The notes beneath the pieces were generated by a model. That model worked only from the letters and a program-made list of their open reading frames with translations. It was not told the DNA's origin and searched no databases. Shown one piece after another: positions 31,172 through 36,006 of a stretch of 36,006 bases of DNA. The stretch spans positions 1-36,006 of the forward strand of contig JAUCBJ010001467.1 in the NCBI GenBank assembly GCA_032718475.1, read 5' to 3'. Both the position numbers and the translations under genes were made by a program. Numbering within the stretch: position 1 is the stretch's first letter; each line of letters opens with the position of its first letter. This DNA comes from Nemertoderma westbladi (taxonomy: Eukaryota; Xenacoelomorpha; Nemertodermatida; Nemertodermatidae).

Positions 31172-31389
31172 CTGGTCTTCTAGGTGCAGATCCATACTAC
31201 TTCTAATCTTCGGATCAATAATGTAATTGTATGGGCAAATAATCAGATCGGCGTCCTTCATGAGATCTCGTTGGGCAAAGTAAGGGCACGCAACTATTCT
31301 CTTCCCAACCTTTATGAGGTCTTCTAGATCCCAAGCTGTTCGGATACCGTACTGGTATAGTTGGTTTTGGTGTTTAATCTTCGTAACAC
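31172..31389 (-). CDS. BRIP1: Exon of FANCJ/BRIP1-type DNA helicase
   Basis: A single exon of the XPD-family 5'-3' helicase that acts in DNA crosslink repair. It reads VTKIKHQNQLYQYGIRTAW, then DLEDLIKVGKR, ACPYFAQRDLMKDADLIICP and YNYIIDPKIRSSMDLHLEDQ. The order and spacing match BRIP1 just before its DEAH box, including AWDIEEL, CPYY and PYNYLLD in the human protein. The Cys in ACPYF corresponds to the fourth ligand of the iron-sulfur cluster. On the minus strand, the acceptor TTGGCGTTACAG precedes base 31389 and the donor CAG|GTGAGT follows base 31172. The exon starts with the last two bases of a split Gly codon (as in the family's DG-V) and ends in phase 0. Adjacent exons were not found in the window, so it is either part of a gene with long introns or an orphan exon. 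Confidence 0.85.
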
Positions 31390-31439
31390 CTGTAACGCCA
31401 AATTGGGTTGTAAGAAAATTGAAAATATCAAACTTGAAA

Positions 31440-31520
31440 ATTAGTCAAATGATCCTCTTAGACTCGGGTAATAGTTCATTCAACAAGGATGTCCGCGGTT
31501 CGATCCCACCTCACCGAGGG
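31440..31520 (+). repeat. tRNA-like B-box, possible SINE fragment
   Basis: GGTTCGATCCC at 31497-31507 is a perfect RNA polymerase III B-box. It is followed by a tRNA-like end, and the usual A-box position upstream is degraded. No complete cloverleaf can be drawn. It lies in the presumed BRIP1 intron. Confidence 0.4.
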
Positions 31521-32114
31521 CCCTGTTCAAAGGAAATGGTATTGAACTTTGTTTTCCTTTACATACACATATAAATTAATTCCACTTCCTACAATTACTA
31601 AATAATTTTAGGGATTGTATTAATGATGCAGGTACTGCTTTTATATGTTTTTATAAATTTGTATACATACTAACATATTTAACATTTAACAGCGTTAACT
31701 AGTTACTTATTAAACTGCACTGACGGGTGAAATGGACATACGGTGAAATTAACTTTTACTTAATTTTAACTTAATATTAACTTAATGTTTATAAATGTGT
31801 GGTGAACGTCCCTTAACCCCGAACGTAACGGTTAACAATTTACTATTGGGAGTCCCGAAACAAAATTTCCTTCATACATTTTCGGAAATGTCGGGTTTTA
31901 CAGATATTTAGTTTATTGCTGCAATTTTTAGAATAAAAAGGCTGAAATATAAAGTGATCAAACACAATTAGTGTATTAATTCCCTAAATTATGTAGAAGC
32001 AGCTGTTCAATAATAGTTTTAACTTAAATTTGACAATATAACTTTGTTCTTCGTTCTATAATAGAAATTAGTCCAACGTGATACACAATATAAATTTGTT
32101 CCATAGTAGTAGGG
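31521..32114. other. AT-rich stretch, probably intronic, no gene seen
   Basis: No coding potential or repeat is recognised. If BRIP1 continues to the right, this is intron. Confidence 0.4.
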
Positions 32115-32411
32115 TCTTCCTCCTCTCTGTGACAGTTAGACCTAACTGACACCCATTGGGTGTCATATGACACCCAATTATCACCCTATGGGTGTCATTG
32201 GCGCCAGACTGTCTGGGTGACACCTCCCAATTAGGCTAATTAGACCCTAATTGACAGGTGTCATCAATTAATTAGTATAATTAAACCCTAACAGGTGTCA
32301 TATGACTCCTAATTAGGGTTTAATTGATTATCCTAATTAATCAGACTGATTAGCGCCCTGACACACAATGGGTCATCAGTGATGTCTAACTGTCGCAGAG
32401 AAGGGGGAAGA
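32115..32411. mobile_element. 297-bp fold-back MITE rich in GGTGTCA/TGACACC
   Basis: The ends TCTTCCTCCTCTCTG and GCAGAGAAGGGGGAAGA mirror each other and continue into ACAGTTAGAC facing GTCTAACTGT. Inside are at least seven GGTGTCA or TGACACC words. A second hairpin is formed by AATTAAACCCTAA and TTAGGGTTTAATT. GGG lies on both outer sides and may be a 3-bp target duplication. There is no ORF. Confidence 0.7.
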
Positions 32412-33076
32412 GGGTGTCATAAGTGACACCGCAGCTCTTTTATTCATTAATACTTATTTATTTATATTTAATTTTAATTAATTATTTGCATTTTATTTTA
32501 TTCGTATTTATTCATTTGTACTTTATTTTAAATTAATTAATTGTATATATTACTTTTACTTTATACATTGATTTCTATTTTTAGATTAATTAGTTTTTAT
32601 ATTACCAACGAGATCACTATGACATAATGTCTATTTTTAACTTTATAATGGCTATGGTATACGGCTCCCTACTGGCAACTATCAACTGCGTTCATCGGCG
32701 GGGGCCCGAGTCGGGCAACAGTCGCATCTATATTGCGCGAAATGAATTTTAATATGTGATTTTAGATTATCACTCCGCATCTCTTTGTCGCAGATGGGGC
32801 AGCTAACTTTATTGGTAGACATAGGCATCTTGAATCTAGAAAAATACGTTGATTATTTATAAAAAGATAAAAAATACTGTATACTTGGTAAAAATAAAGT
32901 AAAACAGTAGGTATTAATCGGTTACTAGGCAACAATACTGTGTTTATATAGTTAGGCCTATTGCTGTATTGTAGCAATCAGTCAGTGAAACATAAAGCAG
33001 GCAGTCGGCAGTATCTAGTGTGGAAGTGTTAGTGTACCAGCGGTTAGATAGTGGCGATAACCAAGACACAAAAGCG
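32412..33076. other. Upstream of the Helitron-like gene, no gene seen
   Basis: AT-rich to about 32640, then a more mixed stretch. The element's left end and promoter should lie here or slightly further left, but I cannot fix a terminus. Confidence 0.3.
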
Positions 33077-33174
33077 ATGCCAGTTATTATTCGTGGAAAG
33101 AGGGTCTATAAACAACAGTCAGTCAGTCAGAGCAGTAGTGCTAGTGAAAAGTCTGCCAGAAGTCAGACGTATCG
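33077..33174 (+). CDS. Possible first coding exon of the Helitron-like gene
   Basis: ATG at 33077 opens 32 codons beginning MPVIIRGKRVYKQQ and running into a Ser/Gln-rich stretch. A GT at 33175 and an AG just before 33500 would join this in phase to the main open frame, which lacks an early ATG of its own. The donor (CG|GTAGCG) is weak, so this is inference. Confidence 0.3.
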
Positions 33175-33499
33175 GTAGCGTTAACCAATACAAATCAACG
33201 ATAGGCCTAGCTAAAATCGCTGTGTGAGAACTCAGTTAGTCAGTAGGATATATAGTGAAAACTGCAGTAATCATTGTTGTTCAGTAGGATCTAGGCTAAC
33301 TCGAATGATGCGGTACCGATAGTCAGGTAGACAAGCAGATAGACAGATGTAGGCCTATTGATCGAGTGCTTCGATCGCGGTTTAGGCTATCGGTATCACC
33401 GCAGTCTGATAGTAATTAATAGTGAGCTTACTGCAATACTGTTGTACCGATAGATAATAAATGTAAATTGTTTGCTACCGGCGTCGATAGTACAGTCAG

Positions 33500-36006
33500 A
33501 TGGTGGAAGGGAAGTTTGGATGCTCTTACTGAAAAAGTTACAATAATCTGTACTGAAAACCCTACGATTGACATAGTTCCCAATGATACTCCAACAGATA
33601 ATTTAGTTGTTATTATTAAGCCAATAAACTCGCGTGTACGAGATTTTGTTTTACCCACTGAACTAAATAATAATCGCCCACTCTTGATGACTCTCTCGTC
33701 CAAAAAAGAAGAAAGTGCCTTATTTCGCTGGAAAGATACTTTGCAATGGTGGTCGGTTAAGGGTAAAGTTGTAAGGAAAGAGGTAGATTATCATATCATT
33801 TCTAACTGGCAAATTGCCATTTATGGTTCTGCAGTAGGTGATACTTTGTCGAATGATTATGTGACGCGGGCTCTTGGAGGGCAAACTAACTATAAATGTG
33901 GCAATGAACTACATAATGAATTTTTGGTTAAGGAAAGTCGTGACACCAAACGAGTATGTTACCATCGTAGTTGTGAACGAAAGGCTATATATGGCTGTGC
34001 ATCATTCACCACTGGGCTAACTTGTGGAACAGGGATTTGCCGTCAACACTTTGGGAGTGACATCAATACCTTTACCTCGGATCCTGTGTTAATAAACTCT
34101 AATACTTTAGTACATCAGGCATTGCAAGAAGATACAGAAGATCTAAATGATGGTATTATAGATGATATTTTACATAATGATATTAATACATCCGATAATG
34201 ATAATGAAGGACTCTTAGAATATGATAATTATATTGATGGTGCCAATGCAATATATGCTGATGATACTCCGGATCCACTACACACACGGTCGGAATTAAC
34301 TCCTATTATTAGTGCAGAAGATTATACAGGATTTGGTAGCCATATTCTTTTAAATGATACCTATGGGACCTTGAGACGTGGTCGTCGTAAATATTCCAGT
34401 GCAAAGAAACAACAGTTGCTCCATCATTTTGCCTCTAATACATCGAATCCTGCTGTCTCCCTTCTATTTCCTTCAGCGCAGTTGTTACCAAGCACTTATT
34501 GGGCAATGATAGATAATTCTCCTCTTGGTGCTGCACCACAATCTCAAATTTTTAAAGGAAAATCACAAACGCAATTTGCCCCTCGAGCAACCTCTGAGAT
34601 GCTAAAGATTAACCTATGTGATGGTGACCTTCCAACTTCACATCAACTCTCTAACATACACTGGGCCTTCGATCTTAAACTTAATGATGCCCTTAACAGT
34701 AATTCGTCAGCAATGGTTTATCGCCGAGGATTGGAACATTTGGCTGAGAAAGAAAGCCTTCATGTTCAACGTCAAGATTCTGGCTTACCTTACAGTGAGA
34801 GTGAATCATCGATGAAAGTGCGAGAGCTTGCAGCAATGGTGAAACGTTATCCATGGGATTATTTTGTGACAGTCACATGTAATGAAAGTGAAACTCCGGG
34901 AGTAGCATCTCTTGTTCGACGGATGAAGGAAATATTTGAACACGAGTATGGAAGAGTATACCTGTCAAACATAATATTTGTTAATCGCGCTTGGGCCAGA
35001 TTCCTAAAATACTTTATTCAGTATCTTCAGACGAGTCCAGATGAGGTTTGCGGGCCGCACCGTCATAGTTTCTCACGTATCGAGTTTCAAGATCAAGGGG
35101 CACCAGGTAATAAATGTCACATTCATATTGGTATTTCTTTGTGGCCAGAAGACAGGACTACAACCTTAGAGCGAATTCACTGCAATCCTACTACAATGTT
35201 TAGCTCCAGCTTAGGGACTGATATGGGTTCATTGAAGAGAATGGGAATAGTTGAGAGTGAGAATGAGTATGTTCATCTATCCGATCTTATGGACAAGCTA
35301 TCTACTCATGATTGTAAGGCAGCTAATGGTAGGTGTATGAAATATAAGAACGATGAGGGAGAGAAAATATGCCGAGTGCCAATCTGTCCAACTAGTTTGT
35401 TTTATACATTCAAGGAGAAGGTTGATATTTACGATCAAATGATTACTGATATACTTTTGCAATGCGGATTAGCTGAACATGAAGAAGTATATGAATATGG
35501 AGAATATCGAACGAAAGTGAAACTGGATAAACGTCTCATTGGTGGCCGATATCAATACCCGACACAATCACCCCCTACATTTTTACCAACCATTCCTTTA
35601 CTGCAACTATTTCTACGATCATGTTTTAATTGTCAAGCGTGCGATAGTCGGTTCATGACTTCTTATCTGATCAAGTACGAAGTTGGCAAAGAAAGTCGAC
35701 CAAAGGCAATACTCAAAGGAACAAAGGAGCCAGAAGTTGTTAAGGTGCAGACATCAACGCTTGAAAATGAGAAAATTTCGGGACAACGCCTTATACTAGA
35801 TAAATTACGTAAAGAACCGCAAGGCATGGCAGCTACAGAGATCGGTATCCCAGAAATGATATGGTATATTATGGAGGAGCCATACACATTCAGTACTTGT
35901 AAATTCGTACATATAAACACTAATCCACCAGAATATCGGTGTTGGTATGTTCCTCCAAACTATGATGCAAAGGAAGATCGCACAAATCCGGGGTCTATAG
36001 GAGATT
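33500..36006 (+). CDS. Helitron-like rolling-circle transposase, Rep (HUH) part, 3' truncated by the window
   Basis: The frame is open from 33426 to the window edge; its first ATG is at 33687. Helitron proteins nick and transfer one DNA strand with a Rep nuclease and unwind it with a Pif1-like helicase. Counting from Met 33687, a Cys/His cluster (C91, C96, then C, C, C-x3-H to about residue 124) suggests an N-terminal zinc domain. An acidic linker follows. The Rep region starts near WDYFVTVTCNES. It continues with RIEFQDQGAPGNKCHIHIG, where His478 and His480 form the HUH metal site, then a C-H-C cluster, and finally SYLIKYEVGK with Tyr660 and Tyr664 as the catalytic YxxKY. No stops or frameshifts are seen over 830 codons, so this copy is young or active. 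The helicase should lie beyond the window. Confidence 0.88.

Noticed and set aside
31440-31520. Functional tRNA gene
   Set aside because: Only the B-box is intact. No acceptor stem or anticodon arm can be paired.
31314-31574. 86-codon plus-strand open frame
   Set aside because: It partly overlaps the antisense of the BRIP1 exon and runs into a tRNA-like repeat. The minus-strand exon explains the coding signal.
33428-33703. Minus-strand 91-codon open frame
   Set aside because: It lies antisense to the start of the Helitron-like frame, which is clearly the coding strand.

Overview
The window is animal nuclear DNA. Its coding genes have clear animal orthologues, one exon has intact splice sites, and most of the sequence is transposable elements, hairpins and tandem repeats. 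A marine invertebrate is my best guess. The element mix is BEL/Pao, LINEs with a hairpin 3' UTR, and a Helitron-like element. The 8-base palindrome TAGGCCTA is also very frequent. I cannot name a species. Coordinates were read by eye, so repeat edges may be off by a few bases.

Layout. Positions 1-3095 hold a BEL/Pao retroelement ORF with gag and protease. Its reverse transcriptase and most of RNase H are missing by an in-frame deletion, and the integrase is gone. Positions 3096-7984 are gene-poor, with a degenerate tandem duplication and ORF scraps. PDE12 (mitochondrial 2',5'-phosphodiesterase / poly(A) exonuclease) lies on the minus strand at 7985-9886. LINE debris, a 47-bp hairpin insertion and a roughly 1-kb fold-back repeat fill 10270-13990. 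A Josephin-domain deubiquitinase (JOSD1/2-like) is on the minus strand at 14672-15493.

From 16450 to 24861 there is a nested set of inverted repeats. An outer pair of long arms (16450-17435 and 23366-23974) encloses two side-by-side hairpins. The larger is a 3-kb inverted pair of 10-bp minisatellite arrays. A separate element with about 105-bp inverted ends (22957-24861) overlaps the right outer arm. Another element, with nearly identical 103-bp inverted ends (25926-27586), sits about 130 bp upstream of the next gene.

KIFBP (KIF1-binding protein) is a single uninterrupted ORF at 27717-29543 on the plus strand. Facing it on the minus strand is one exon of the FANCJ/BRIP1 DNA helicase (31172-31389) with good splice sites and a matching codon phase. 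A 297-bp fold-back MITE follows at 32115-32411. The window ends inside a Helitron-like rolling-circle transposon gene (33500 to the end) that keeps its HUH and tyrosine motifs.

The host genes do not form a pathway. PDE12 acts on mitochondrial RNA, the Josephin protein on ubiquitin, KIFBP on kinesins and BRIP1 on DNA crosslinks. They share only the neighbourhood. PDE12, the Josephin gene and KIFBP all read as single uninterrupted coding blocks. The mobile and palindromic DNA between them is the main interest.
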